A stretch of DNA of 64,000 nt from contig CABUTS010000002.1 in assembly GCA_902494515.1 (NCBI GenBank), forward strand, positions 1 through 64,000. Reading direction: 5' to 3'. Numbering within the stretch: the first letter of the stretch is position 1; each line of letters starts with the position of its first letter. Source of the DNA: an uncultured Muribaculaceae bacterium (GTDB lineage: Bacteria > Bacteroidota > Bacteroidia > Bacteroidales > Muribaculaceae). Position numbers and translations under genes: made by a program. The notes under the pieces are model-generated. The model saw only the letters and a list, made by a program, of their open reading frames with translations. It did not search any database and was not told the DNA's origin. Of this stretch, positions 16,752 to 25,536 are shown in pieces.

Positions 16752-17843
16752 TCAATCGGCATAGACCGGTGGAATACCGGAACTGTCATCATTGTGCATA
16801 TTTGCTTTCCAGAAATTGATGGCATCGTTAATCCAGCCTTCCGCAACCGTACCGGTGCCAATACCAAATCCATGCCCCAGACCTTCATAGACATGAAATT
16901 CAGTTGGTATTCCCATATCTGAAAGTCGTTGCAGACGGTTTTGCATTGTGCGCCAAGAAGCGATACCATCATTAGAGCCTACACAATTATATGTCGGAGG
17001 ATCTAACGGAGATACTGATGAATAACCGGTATATTGCATTATCACTGCCGCTGCTTGTGGCAGATTGGAATTACCCGTAAGTTGAGTAAGATAACCTTTA
17101 TTGCCTAATGTCGCAGCCATTCTCGCACCGGCGGAGCCGCCCCAAAGAGAATAGTTTTCTTTTTCAACGCCCAGTTTGTCGGCATTTTCATAAATGTATG
17201 AAATTGCCTGTGCTAAATCTGTGTAGGGATCATCAGGCCTATAAATCAAGGCGAAAGCTGTGTATCCGGCTTTGCTAAGTTCCAGCGAATGAGGGAAACT
17301 GTCGTGCATTGCTCCGACATAGGCAAAACCACCACCGGCGTTAGTAATGGCAAATGGTTTTCCGATTTCGCCCTTAAATACAAATAGACCGGTATCTTTT
17401 TTAGACCTGTCTTGTGCAATTTCATCTGCCGAATATATACTGTGGAATATCTGCTCTCCGTTTGCTGCTTGCGAGTGAAGATAATTCAATATCTCCACCG
17501 TTTTTTCAACTTGGATATATGGATACCACATATATACGTTAGAGGTGCTGACCTGTGCCAGTGTCATCGAAGGTGGCACATTTCGGTCAACCGGGAACAA
17601 CAATCTGCCGAATGATCCGAAAACCGGGTCGTTTATTACATCAGAAACTGTTGATTGTGATGTATAGTATCTATCCATTGGCTCTGTAGTTTCCGACCCC
17701 ACATTATTGGCCGGCGTATTTTCAACAGGTTTATCCGGGTCGTTCCAAATGGCGTTTTCAGTCGAGCATGATGTAAGCCAGCAACTGATTAAAAAAGACA
17801 TCAACAAAACGATATTGGGGAATTTATTATTTTTCGACATCAT
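16752..17843 (-). CDS. Alpha/beta hydrolase lipoprotein
   Basis: About 363 residues from the ATG at 17843 (a second ATG follows at once). The N-terminus is a lipoprotein signal with lipobox LTSC, so the enzyme should be anchored to the cell envelope. The fold is that of BD-FAE/acetyl-esterase-like hydrolases: the nucleophile elbow is GGSAGA (SLWGGSAGARMA), preceded by an AISYIYENADKLGVEKENYSL-type helix, and the catalytic His lies in YEGLGHGFG near the C-terminus. It starts 16 bases after the cupin/CMD gene, so the two form an operon. The natural substrate is unknown. It shares its fold with the hydrolase half of the fusion at 28208. Confidence 0.8.
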   Translation of the reverse strand: MMSKNNKFPNIVLLMSFLISCWLTSCSTENAIWNDPDKPVENTPANNVGSETTEPMDRYYTSQSTVSDVINDPVFGSFGRLLFPVDRNVPPSMTLAQVSTSNVYMWYPYIQVEKTVEILNYLHSQAANGEQIFHSIYSADEIAQDRSKKDTGLFVFKGEIGKPFAITNAGGGFAYVGAMHDSFPHSLELSKAGYTAFALIYRPDDPYTDLAQAISYIYENADKLGVEKENYSLWGGSAGARMAATLGNKGYLTQLTGNSNLPQAAAVIMQYTGYSSVSPLDPPTYNCVGSNDGIASWRTMQNRLQRLSDMGIPTEFHVYEGLGHGFGIGTGTVAEGWINDAINFWKANMHNDDSSGIPPVYAD

Positions 17844-17859
17844 TTTGAATATATCTTTG

Positions 17860-18996
17860 TTAATGGTTATTCTCAAATCTTTTTACCACAGGTCGTAATG
17901 GATTTGAATATTCAGGCCCGATATTGGTTTCAACAATATTAAGTAATGCTGTCAGTTGCGCAGGTGTCAGCCCCTGATGAAGACATATCCCCATGTGAGC
18001 CGCCGCCATAGGCTCCACGCCTCCGACTCCGGCGATAATCGAAACGGTTGCAAGTTCACGGTCTTGCCACGAAAGAATATCGCGATTGAAAATGTCTGCA
18101 AACAGATGTTCTTTCAAGAACTTGTCAATAACAGGTGCGAATACAGCGTAACCACTTGTCGGAGCATCCGCAGGAACACCTGACAGTTCGGCAAGGTTCT
18201 TCTTTCCGAGAGCATACTTTGTCTTATCATCCATATCCGGCACAGGACTTGCTTCCCTGCCTATTGTATCATTGATTCCGGCAGCCTTGCGTTTGTCGAG
18301 CAGAGCCATGAATGTCTGCAAAGCGCGTAGAGAACGAGGGAAACCGGCGTATGCGTAAGCCTGTACGAGAATTTCCTTAATCTCATTCACGGTCATCCCT
18401 GCATCAAGTCCTCCTATAAGTGCTTCATTAAGATGTTCAAGATTACCACGTCCCGTGCAGGAACCGATTGCCACAATAGCTTGCTGTCTAGGCGAAAGAA
18501 TCTTGTTGCTTTCGGCATACTTATTAACGGCATCAGCAGTAGCCGTCAGATATTCTTCGTCAGTAACAGGCGAAAGCCATGTCACATTGTTGTTATCCGG
18601 ATTACATTCTATGGCGATGTGGGCGAACCAACTGTCAGGCGCAGCCCCATGCCAATGCTCGACATCAGGAGCTATTTCAACAATATCTCCCGGAAAAAGC
18701 CTTCTCGCAGGTTTGCCTTTCTCCTGATAGTAACCTATCCCTGCCGTTGCAATAAGGAGTTGACCACCAGAATGACGATGCCAACTGTTGCGACAGCCCG
18801 GCTCGAAAGAAACGTTGAACATCGGAACATTAAGTTCCTTTACTTCCGACATGGGATAAAGATATGCAGTGCCTATGAAATTGGGGTTGCCTGTCATAGC
18901 TTTACCAATCGGATACGGCTGCTTAAAATCCTGTGCCGTCGTTGAAAATGATGCTATGGCTATCATTATAATCAGTGCTACAAATTTGATTTTCAT
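17860..18996 (-). CDS. Exported cupin plus carboxymuconolactone decarboxylase-domain protein
   Basis: 378 residues. The ATG at 18996 gives a Sec signal peptide (MKIKFVALIIMIAIASFS, cleavage after TTA). A cupin domain follows (metal-ligand pattern WHRHSGGQLL, and later EHWHG), then two CMD repeats, the AhpD-like fold (one with LNEALIGGLDAGMTVNEIKEI, the other with AAHMGICLHQGLTPAQL). Cupin-CMD proteins are usually cytoplasmic, so the signal peptide is unusual. An upstream in-frame start at 19056 would precede the signal and is less likely. CMD proteins often handle peroxides or electrophiles; the role here is inferred. Confidence 0.82.
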   Translation of the reverse strand: MKIKFVALIIMIAIASFSTTAQDFKQPYPIGKAMTGNPNFIGTAYLYPMSEVKELNVPMFNVSFEPGCRNSWHRHSGGQLLIATAGIGYYQEKGKPARRLFPGDIVEIAPDVEHWHGAAPDSWFAHIAIECNPDNNNVTWLSPVTDEEYLTATADAVNKYAESNKILSPRQQAIVAIGSCTGRGNLEHLNEALIGGLDAGMTVNEIKEILVQAYAYAGFPRSLRALQTFMALLDKRKAAGINDTIGREASPVPDMDDKTKYALGKKNLAELSGVPADAPTSGYAVFAPVIDKFLKEHLFADIFNRDILSWQDRELATVSIIAGVGGVEPMAAAHMGICLHQGLTPAQLTALLNIVETNIGPEYSNPLRPVVKRFENNH

Positions 18997-19028
18997 ATAC
19001 TTTGATTTTGCTGTTGTTTTCGCTTCGG

Positions 19029-19036
19029 CAAAATTA
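19029..19036 (-). promoter_or_regulatory. -7 box of the cupin/CMD operon
   Basis: TAATTTTG on the minus strand lies 33 bases upstream of the start codon. The same octamer precedes the DUF4440, AraC, CarboxypepD-like and first flavodoxin genes of this island. Confidence 0.55.
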
Positions 19037-19253
19037 CTTAATATGGAATGATACATAGCATTGAAAATTTCGGGGACTTTTGCCTATAATTCAGAAATTC
19101 AAACAGACATGTTTGATAATCCTCAGCATGTCAGCATATCCGCTATACGATTAAAGAGTTTCAGGAGTTTATGGCAGGTAATACCGAAAAAAGTATAATA
19201 AAAGCAACCACAATTTTCCGTTATTTTGATGTAGTAAAACAATATGATAATAA

Positions 19254-20312
19254 ATGAAACGAATTGCATTTTTAATACTCTCGGCTATAAGCATTACAAG
19301 TTTTGCCACCAAGCCACTTATGATAGAGCGACAGGGACAGTTTCCAATAGGCGGAACTACCATTCAGCGCCCCGGCACTTTTGACCCGGATACATTTGTC
19401 GGTTGGACAAATCCGATACAGGATGGGCAGACATACCGGTGCAACCATGCGTTTGCAAGATACCAGATTCCGGTACAGGCAAAGAAGTTGCCGTTGGTAT
19501 TCGTTCATGGATTTGGCAGTGACGGAGTGTGCTGGGAAACGACACCTGACGGGCGCGACGGTTTTGCCACCCTACTTTTGCGGGAAAGCTACCCGACTTA
19601 TGTTCTCGATCTGCCGGGTCGTGGACATGCTTCCCGAACAAGCACAGATGTAACTATAAAGCCGGTTGCCGATGAAGAATTTTGGTTTGACATCTGGCGT
19701 ATGGGATTATGGCCTGAGTGGAATGAAGGCGTCCAGTTTCCAACAGACTCCCTCAGTGTGTCAAACTTCTTTCGTCAGATGGTGCCGGATTTAAGTGACC
19801 ACAAACAAGATATAGTAGCACTTGACGCGGTGGCGAATAAAATCGGCAATCACATTCTCGTAACCCATTCGGCGGGAGGATTCCCCGGATGGATGGCGGC
19901 AATTAACAACACAGAAGTCAAAGGAGTGGTGGCATTAGAACCGGGAGGATTTGTTTTCCCTGAAGATGAAGTACCCGAAGCTCTCCCCGGACTTACAGGT
20001 GGTTTGTCTGGTATTCCTGTCTTATTAGAAAAATTCATGGAATTGACGCGAAAACCGATTGTAATTCTCTATGGGGATTATATTCCCGAATCAGGTGCTA
20101 CGACTTTGGGAGGCAGCAACTGGGAGGTGCGCTTGAAAATGGCCCGTGAGTTTGTCAATGCTATCAACCGCCACGGAGGTAACGCCACATTGATTGAACT
20201 GCCTAAAATCGGAATCAAAGGTAATTCACACTTTCTGATGCAGGAACTCAATAACGATGTAATTGCCGCCCTTGTAGCCGAATGGTTAAGTAATAACGGA
20301 CTATCTGAATAA
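19254..20312 (+). CDS. Exported alpha/beta hydrolase
   Basis: 352 residues with an N-terminal signal peptide (MKRIAFLILSAISITSFA). The hydrolase fold is clear: the oxyanion region LVFVHGFGSDG, the YVLDLPGRGHAS strand-turn, the nucleophile elbow VTHSAGGFPG, an Asp-bearing strand (IVILYGDYIPE) and a C-terminal GNSHFLMQE for the catalytic His. Close relatives are annotated only as alpha/beta hydrolases. It is transcribed away from the cupin/CMD operon across a 257-base divergent gap and ends at a bidirectional terminator. Substrate unknown. Confidence 0.82.
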   Translation: MKRIAFLILSAISITSFATKPLMIERQGQFPIGGTTIQRPGTFDPDTFVGWTNPIQDGQTYRCNHAFARYQIPVQAKKLPLVFVHGFGSDGVCWETTPDGRDGFATLLLRESYPTYVLDLPGRGHASRTSTDVTIKPVADEEFWFDIWRMGLWPEWNEGVQFPTDSLSVSNFFRQMVPDLSDHKQDIVALDAVANKIGNHILVTHSAGGFPGWMAAINNTEVKGVVALEPGGFVFPEDEVPEALPGLTGGLSGIPVLLEKFMELTRKPIVILYGDYIPESGATTLGGSNWEVRLKMAREFVNAINRHGGNATLIELPKIGIKGNSHFLMQELNNDVIAALVAEWLSNNGLSE

Positions 20313-20337
20313 ACTTGATATTGACTGCTTTCAGAAC

Positions 20338-20386
20338 AAAAGACACGACAAATTGGCTACTTCGCCACCTTGCCGTGTCTTTTGTT
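20338..20386. terminator. Bidirectional terminator between convergent genes
   Basis: AAAAGACACG and CGTGTCTTTT are perfect inverted arms around a GGC/GCC inner pair, with A- and T-runs built into the arms. It sits between the rightward hydrolase and the leftward alcohol dehydrogenase and can serve both. Confidence 0.85.
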
Positions 20387-20403
20387 TATCTTTAAGCAAC
20401 CGA

Positions 20404-21537
20404 TTATTTCATCGTTTTCATGTCGATGACATAACGGAATTTCACTTCCCCATTCTTGACTTTATTGTACGCCTCTGTAATGGCAGCGGCATCCGCATTG
20501 ATTATCTCCACTTCCGGGTATATACCGTGTTCAACGGAATAGTCCATCATTTCCTGTGTTTCACCTATACTGCCAATACGAGAGCCAAACAAACGACGAT
20601 TTGCCATGCCGATGAATGAACGCATGGGTATTTGTGGCATATCCTTTGCCGCGGGAATACCAACAATGCACATCTGACCGTTCCATTTAAGTCGTTTCAT
20701 ATATTCAATGGGATCGTATGCGGAAGGTATGGTACTGATTATGAAATCATAAGTGTTTTCAAGGCCTTCTGCCTCGCCGGGATTGTTTACATTTACATAG
20801 TGCGAAGCTCCCATTCTTAAGGCATCCTCTCGTTTTTCGTCGGTTATGTCAAACACAGTAATGTCCGAACCTATCTCCTTCAGATATTTTAACGCCATGT
20901 GACCAAGTCCGCCAAAACCTGCTACCGCGACTTTATCACCGGCTTTTATTCCGGCATACTTTATAGGAGAATAGGTTGTTATGCCTGCACATAATAATGG
21001 AGCAACCTTTTCCAGCGGAGCATTGTCGGGGATCTTTATAGCGTAATCTTGTGAAACGACTATATTGTCGGAGTAACCGCCTTGTGTCGCCTCGTTGTTA
21101 TGATAGGGGTCATGGTCATGATATGTAGAAACCGAGTTTGAGCAATAATGCTCAAGTCCTTCTTTGCAGAAATCACACTCATGACAAGAATTTATGATGC
21201 AGCCTACGCCGGCATAATCTCCTTTCTTGAATTTTGTGACATTTTTGCCTACGGCAACTACTTTCCCGGCAATCTCGTGTCCCGGTACCATTGGATATTC
21301 TTCCTTTTTCCAATCGCCGTGAACATTATGCAGATCGCTATGACAGATTCCGGAATACAGAATTTCGATTTGTATCTCATCATCGCCAACGGAATGTCTG
21401 GTAAATTTATAAGGTTTGAAAACACCGCTTTCATCGAAGGCAGCAAAACCTCTTGTCGGTATAACATAATCCTGTGCAGATGCTGTGATATTCAACAATG
21501 ATATTGTGGCAGTGATAAGAATAAATAATCTTTTCAT
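20404..21537 (-). CDS. Exported zinc-dependent alcohol dehydrogenase
   Basis: 377 residues from the ATG at 21537. A Sec signal peptide (MKRLFILITATISLLNITASA) precedes a complete medium-chain ADH of the CAD/YahK type. Catalytic zinc motif GICHSDLH and GHE (PMVPGHEIAGKVVAVG), the four structural-zinc cysteines in SCHECDFCKEGLEHYC, and the Rossmann motif GFGGLGH are all present. Such enzymes reduce aldehydes with NADPH in the cytoplasm, so an export signal on an otherwise intact enzyme is odd. It is followed upstream by the DUF4440 gene, 33 bases away, probably one operon. Confidence 0.88.
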   Translation of the reverse strand: MKRLFILITATISLLNITASAQDYVIPTRGFAAFDESGVFKPYKFTRHSVGDDEIQIEILYSGICHSDLHNVHGDWKKEEYPMVPGHEIAGKVVAVGKNVTKFKKGDYAGVGCIINSCHECDFCKEGLEHYCSNSVSTYHDHDPYHNNEATQGGYSDNIVVSQDYAIKIPDNAPLEKVAPLLCAGITTYSPIKYAGIKAGDKVAVAGFGGLGHMALKYLKEIGSDITVFDITDEKREDALRMGASHYVNVNNPGEAEGLENTYDFIISTIPSAYDPIEYMKRLKWNGQMCIVGIPAAKDMPQIPMRSFIGMANRRLFGSRIGSIGETQEMMDYSVEHGIYPEVEIINADAAAITEAYNKVKNGEVKFRYVIDMKTMK

Positions 21538-21570
21538 CAAAAAATGATTTTCAAAAAATTGATAATACTA

Positions 21571-22020
21571 TCATTCACCAAGAGTTTTGGTAAAGACTAA
21601 TGATGACAAAAACCATTTCCCATTTTCTTTGACATATACTTCCGTGACAATGAAAGGAAATCTTACGGAATTTCCTCCAACCTCTGAGTTTAGATGAATA
21701 CGGCTATAAATAGTGGCCGTATTTTCAGTAAATTTGACTTCCTGACTGTGTATTTCCGCTTTCTTATACCAGATATGCCCTTCTTTAATAGTGTTGAGTT
21801 CAGCTTCTTTACCCCAGTACCCACCCATGTGTACGAATTGGGAACTTTCATGAAATAAATCCGCCAGCCTATCCACATTCTTGTCTGACATCCATTGCCA
21901 TTTTGAATTGGACAGATCTACAATCTCTTGTTCTTCGGGAGTGAATGATACGGCATCCTGTGCTGCTATTGAGAAAATGCACATTGCCGAAGTAATCAGT
22001 AATAATATTAAACGGTTCAT
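21571..22020 (-). CDS. Exported DUF4440/SnoaL-like (NTF2 fold) protein
   Basis: 149 residues with a signal peptide (MNRLILLLITSAMCIFSIAA). The mature part is a DUF4440-type NTF2 fold: an N-terminal helix ending KWQWMSDKNVDRLADLFHES, then FVHMGGYWGKEAEL and paired strands (AEIHSQEVKFTENTATIYSRI, TEVYVKENGKWFLSSLVF). It precedes the alcohol dehydrogenase in one leftward operon with its own TAATTTTG box. These small proteins bind small ligands or act as isomerase-like or accessory proteins; no substrate can be named. Confidence 0.8.
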   Translation of the reverse strand: MNRLILLLITSAMCIFSIAAQDAVSFTPEEQEIVDLSNSKWQWMSDKNVDRLADLFHESSQFVHMGGYWGKEAELNTIKEGHIWYKKAEIHSQEVKFTENTATIYSRIHLNSEVGGNSVRFPFIVTEVYVKENGKWFLSSLVFTKTLGE

Positions 22021-22040
22021 TGTGTAGATAATTTATTATA

Positions 22041-22048
22041 CAAAATTA
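22041..22048 (-). promoter_or_regulatory. -7 box of the DUF4440/alcohol dehydrogenase operon
   Basis: TAATTTTG on the minus strand, 21 bases upstream of the DUF4440 start codon, giving a very short leader. Confidence 0.55.
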
Positions 22049-22113
22049 CCGACACTTATCAATATGCGCTTTATGAAAATTTCGGAATATTAAACCGATT
22101 TTACCGAAAACAC

Positions 22114-22920
22114 CTATTCTCTGTATTGTGTGGGGTTTAAGCCAAGTGTCCGCTGAACATAACGGCTGAAATATGCAGGCGATGAGAAGTGGAACATATC
22201 GGAAATCTGAACAAATGTCAGAGTCTTATCTCTCAACAGACGGGCAATATCTAATGATGTATAGCGGTTTATCCAATAGTTTGCAGGATAGCCGCTGACT
22301 TTTTTCGACACTTCCGATAGATATTTTGGAGTCACGCATAATGCGTCTGCGTAATAAGCGACTTCACGGTTATTCCGATAATCACCATTTTCAAGCATAT
22401 TGAGAAAACGGTTCATCAACAAGGCATTTTGTGTTGATACTGTCGATTCCTTGTTTATAACCGAGTGGAAATCAAAGAAATCAAGAATTGCGGACTGAAC
22501 GGCGTTTCTCAACAGTTCACTATAGAAAGTGTGGTCAGTCTGTGTGAGGCGGTATTCTATCCAACGGAAATCACGCTCGCACACAAAACGCTGTCCGGCA
22601 TCAAGGTTCATGACGGGATTAAGGAACAGGGATAGCTGTCCTTTCATCCCATAATTGGTCTGCGGAGTGCATAGCTCTATGAATGAAGATGTGGCATACA
22701 GGACTTTGACCTCGAAATCGTCAGACGGTTTTATTTTTTCAACCAGTTTCCCTTTTCTGACTATCATGAGATCGCCCTCGTTCAATTCAAACTCGTTGCC
22801 GTTGAATGTGAAATAGCAATGTCCCGCAAGGCATATAGCATGGGCAAGATAGTCACTATAGACCTCGGTACCGAGGCCGTCAAGCGAATATTCTATGATT
22901 ACATCCTTTATTCTGTCCAT
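22114..22920 (-). CDS. AraC-family transcriptional regulator
   Basis: 268 residues. The N-terminal part is a cupin-like sensing domain (HAICLAGHCYFTFNGNEFEL, GDLMIVRKGKLV). The C-terminal part from about residue 170 is a double helix-turn-helix AraC domain (YLSEVSKKVSGYPANYWINR, then TLTFVQISDMFHFSSPAYFS and RTLGLNPTQYR). It is the only regulator inside the cargo island and sits amid oxidoreductase genes, similar in layout to the E. coli yqhC-yqhD-dkgA aldehyde-response locus. It is therefore the likely controller of the island; the inducer is unknown. Confidence 0.88.
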   Translation of the reverse strand: MDRIKDVIIEYSLDGLGTEVYSDYLAHAICLAGHCYFTFNGNEFELNEGDLMIVRKGKLVEKIKPSDDFEVKVLYATSSFIELCTPQTNYGMKGQLSLFLNPVMNLDAGQRFVCERDFRWIEYRLTQTDHTFYSELLRNAVQSAILDFFDFHSVINKESTVSTQNALLMNRFLNMLENGDYRNNREVAYYADALCVTPKYLSEVSKKVSGYPANYWINRYTSLDIARLLRDKTLTFVQISDMFHFSSPAYFSRYVQRTLGLNPTQYRE

Positions 22921-22940
22921 ACAATCACAAGTTTGCTATG

Positions 22941-22948
22941 CAAAATTA
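22941..22948 (-). promoter_or_regulatory. -7 box of the AraC gene
   Basis: TAATTTTG on the minus strand, 21 bases upstream of the AraC start codon. Distance and sequence copy those of the DUF4440 promoter. Confidence 0.55.
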
Positions 22949-22955
22949 CTAATTA

Positions 22956-24230
22956 CTAAGGATATAACGCCATCACGGTGGCATTATTGCGTTTCAGCTT
23001 CATAACAGCCTTGTCCAAAGACTCAGTTGGCTCAATGATGTTGTAGCCGTTCCAGAAATCAGCATCCCAATAATCAGCTACCTTGTCATAGAAAATATCA
23101 TTGTTGCCGAAAGCGAGTTTTCGGGATATTCCATCTTCCGGATTATCTATCCTGTCAACCATAACCATTTCAGCGTATGTGGTATATCCTGAGGAGAACA
23201 ATCGCCGTTTCCAGTCGCACTTAAAACGTGTCTTGGTCTTTATATAATTGAGGTATGATACTCCGTCAGCCAATCTGTAAGTGACGGTAAAGGCTACCTC
23301 CTGCGGTTTGAAATGAAGACCACGGGGCTTCTTGCGGAGAATGGCATTTGTAGCTTTGCTCTTGTCTGACATATCAAGCTCAAATTCAGCCTTACTGAAT
23401 GACAAGGTTTCTTGGTCTATATACAGCAGTCCATGACACAGGGCATAATCGAGTTTTACTTTGGGCGAAAAGCGTATCACATATTGCATACGGTCATCTA
23501 TGCTTACCGGCTTTTCCATAGAGAAATCATAATACGCCAGATCGTCATAGCCGAAAAGGAAGTCACTGTTTTTAACAAAATCTATAATAACCGGAAGCGT
23601 TGGACCGCCTACAATCTTGACGGAAAGCGTGTCGCGGCTGTTCTGACTTATCAGTCTGCGTCCTTTCTTTATCTGTACCCGTTCTCCGTTATTCATTCTT
23701 CTGGTATATGGAGTCTTGAATACATCAACAATGGCTTCTGAAACGCCGATATACCGTTTCCCTTTCTGTACGGTTTCACGGTAGAAGGCTGTGAACAAAT
23801 TCCTGTCAGAAGAATAATTCGTCGGTATCTTTTTGAGGGCTTCGGCAACAATCTCGTCAGGCTTGCCGCCTCTGACGATTACTTCTTTGAGCATCTTGGC
23901 AGATGAAGACATCATTATTGTTATTCCCGATCCGGTTTTGACGAATTCTGGCAATGACAATGTGTTGCTGAAATAACCAAGTTGTTCAGCCTTTATTTTC
24001 CCTTTGGAATGATCTGAAGGAATAGTCAGCGAAAATGAGCCGTCGGCGTTGCTTACCGTGCCGATATGCGACCCCACAACCGAAATACTGACATTCTCCA
24101 TAGCTTTTTTGGTATCCTTGTCTTTCACAATACCGCTTATGGTCACGAAAGGAGCATCCGCCTGCTCCTGAGCGACGGCTAAACCTGCTGCCATGCAGCA
24201 TAATAGCACTATTGATATAAATCTTGCCAT
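22956..24230 (-). CDS. Exported CarboxypepD-regulatory-like domain protein
   Basis: 424 residues with a signal peptide (MARFISIVLLCCMAAGLAVA). Residues of about 28-110 form a carboxypeptidase regulatory-like beta sandwich (TISGIVKDKDTKKAMENVSI, then GTVSNADGSFSLTIP), the domain also found at the N-terminus of SusC-type receptors. The remaining 300 residues are a beta-rich domain without barrel length that is common in Bacteroidota and ill defined (starts near EIVAEALKKIPTNY). It is probably a periplasmic or outer-membrane-associated protein. Its stop lies 35 bases before the AraC start, so the AraC gene could share its transcript. Confidence 0.78.
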   Translation of the reverse strand: MARFISIVLLCCMAAGLAVAQEQADAPFVTISGIVKDKDTKKAMENVSISVVGSHIGTVSNADGSFSLTIPSDHSKGKIKAEQLGYFSNTLSLPEFVKTGSGITIMMSSSAKMLKEVIVRGGKPDEIVAEALKKIPTNYSSDRNLFTAFYRETVQKGKRYIGVSEAIVDVFKTPYTRRMNNGERVQIKKGRRLISQNSRDTLSVKIVGGPTLPVIIDFVKNSDFLFGYDDLAYYDFSMEKPVSIDDRMQYVIRFSPKVKLDYALCHGLLYIDQETLSFSKAEFELDMSDKSKATNAILRKKPRGLHFKPQEVAFTVTYRLADGVSYLNYIKTKTRFKCDWKRRLFSSGYTTYAEMVMVDRIDNPEDGISRKLAFGNNDIFYDKVADYWDADFWNGYNIIEPTESLDKAVMKLKRNNATVMALYP

Positions 24231-24256
24231 ATACTACGCCTAAATTATTGACATCG

Positions 24257-24264
24257 CAAAATTA
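24257..24264 (-). promoter_or_regulatory. -7 box of the CarboxypepD-like gene
   Basis: TAATTTTG on the minus strand, 27 bases upstream of the start codon at 24230. Confidence 0.55.
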
Positions 24265-24385
24265 CTCAAATCCCATGATAGTCGGCTTGCAGTTTTTTTC
24301 GGTCTTTGATACAGAAAATTCCCATATCGGCAATAATGGTACGAAAGACCGAAATATTCATAAGTCCGTTTAAGCCGATAAATCC

Positions 24386-24393
24386 CAACTTTG
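24386..24393 (+). promoter_or_regulatory. Likely -7 box of the DUF362-TonB receptor operon
   Basis: CAACTTTG is one base off TAnnTTTG and lies 20 bases before the DUF362 start codon, the spacing seen for other promoters in the island. It is divergent to the CarboxypepD-like promoter 120 bases away, so both may answer to one regulator. Confidence 0.4.
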
Positions 24394-24413
24394 CAAACAA
24401 AAACTAATATCAA

Positions 24414-25529
24414 ATGATACGCAGGACATTATCAGCCTTAGCAATTTGCCTGTCACTCACAGCGGGCATGGCACAGACGGCAACAGAACCGGCCAAAGTC
24501 TATTTTACTTCGGAGATAACTCCCGAATCACTTGTGAGCATCTTCAAGGCACTCGGTGTGATCCCCGAAGGCAATGTAGCTGTGAAAATCAGCACAGGCG
24601 AATCCGCTCAAAGTAATCATCTCCGCCCGGAACTCATCGGCACTCTTGTCAAGGATGTGAAAGGCACCATCGTCGAGTGCAACACAGCATACGGAGGCAA
24701 CCGTTCCAACACAGCCTCACACCGTCGTGCAATCGAGCAACGCGGATATGGAGAAATCGCCACAGTAGACATCATGGATGAAGAAGGCGGCATGAACCTC
24801 CCGATGCAGGACACCAAATGGTTTGCAGAAAATCTTGTCGGAAGCCATCTTGCAAACTATGACTTTATGATAAACCTTGCCCATTTCAAAGGTCACGCTA
24901 TGGGCGGTTTTGGTGGAGTCCTTAAAAATCAGAGCATCGGAATAGCCACTCCCGATGGTAAAACCCGCATCCATACGGCAGGCGCTTACTCAGACCCACG
25001 ATATGTTTTCCAACAGCCACACGGTCAGGATGCTTTCTTGGAGTCAATGGCAGGTGCAGCCCAGTCTGTTCATAACTATTTCAAAGGTAAAAAAGGGATA
25101 GTGTATATAAATGTGATGAACAATCTCTCGGTTGACTGCGACTGTGACGGACACCCCCATGCGCCGGAAATGAAGGACATCGGCATCCTTGCCTCACTTG
25201 ACCCTGTGGCTCTCGACAAGGCTTGCCTTGACCTTGTGTATAACCACGAGCCTACTGCCGGAGATAACAACCGTCCTCTGGTGCAGCGTATCGACAGCCG
25301 TCACGGAACACATACCGTTGACTATGCCGAACAGATTGGTCTTGGCACAAAAAGCTATGACCTCATTGATGTTACCACAAGTGGTATAGACGATATTGCC
25401 GTTGACGGGGTCAGGAAATATAATGTTTATGACCTTAAAGGCGTAAAAGTGCTGTCTAACGCAAGCGACCTTTCCGGGCTTACCCCCGGCATTTATATCG
25501 TAAATGGTCAAAAACAAAGGATAGAATAA
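24414..25529 (+). CDS. Exported DUF362 protein with T9SS-like C-terminal tail
   Basis: 371 residues: signal peptide (MIRRTLSALAICLSLTAGMA), then a DUF362 domain (VAVKISTGESAQSNHLRPEL, FKGHAMGGFGGVLKNQSIGI, and DPVALDKACLDLVY). DUF362 proteins often accompany iron-sulfur redox proteins; here no ferredoxin CxxCxxC cluster is visible, only a CDCDGH stretch. The last 35 residues (YNVYDLKGVKV...GIYIVNGQK) resemble short type IX secretion sorting tails. The gene is followed seven bases later by a TonB-dependent receptor, so the pair is one operon. Function unknown. Confidence 0.82.
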   Translation: MIRRTLSALAICLSLTAGMAQTATEPAKVYFTSEITPESLVSIFKALGVIPEGNVAVKISTGESAQSNHLRPELIGTLVKDVKGTIVECNTAYGGNRSNTASHRRAIEQRGYGEIATVDIMDEEGGMNLPMQDTKWFAENLVGSHLANYDFMINLAHFKGHAMGGFGGVLKNQSIGIATPDGKTRIHTAGAYSDPRYVFQQPHGQDAFLESMAGAAQSVHNYFKGKKGIVYINVMNNLSVDCDCDGHPHAPEMKDIGILASLDPVALDKACLDLVYNHEPTAGDNNRPLVQRIDSRHGTHTVDYAEQIGLGTKSYDLIDVTTSGIDDIAVDGVRKYNVYDLKGVKVLSNASDLSGLTPGIYIVNGQKQRIE

Positions 25530-25536
25530 TAATCCC

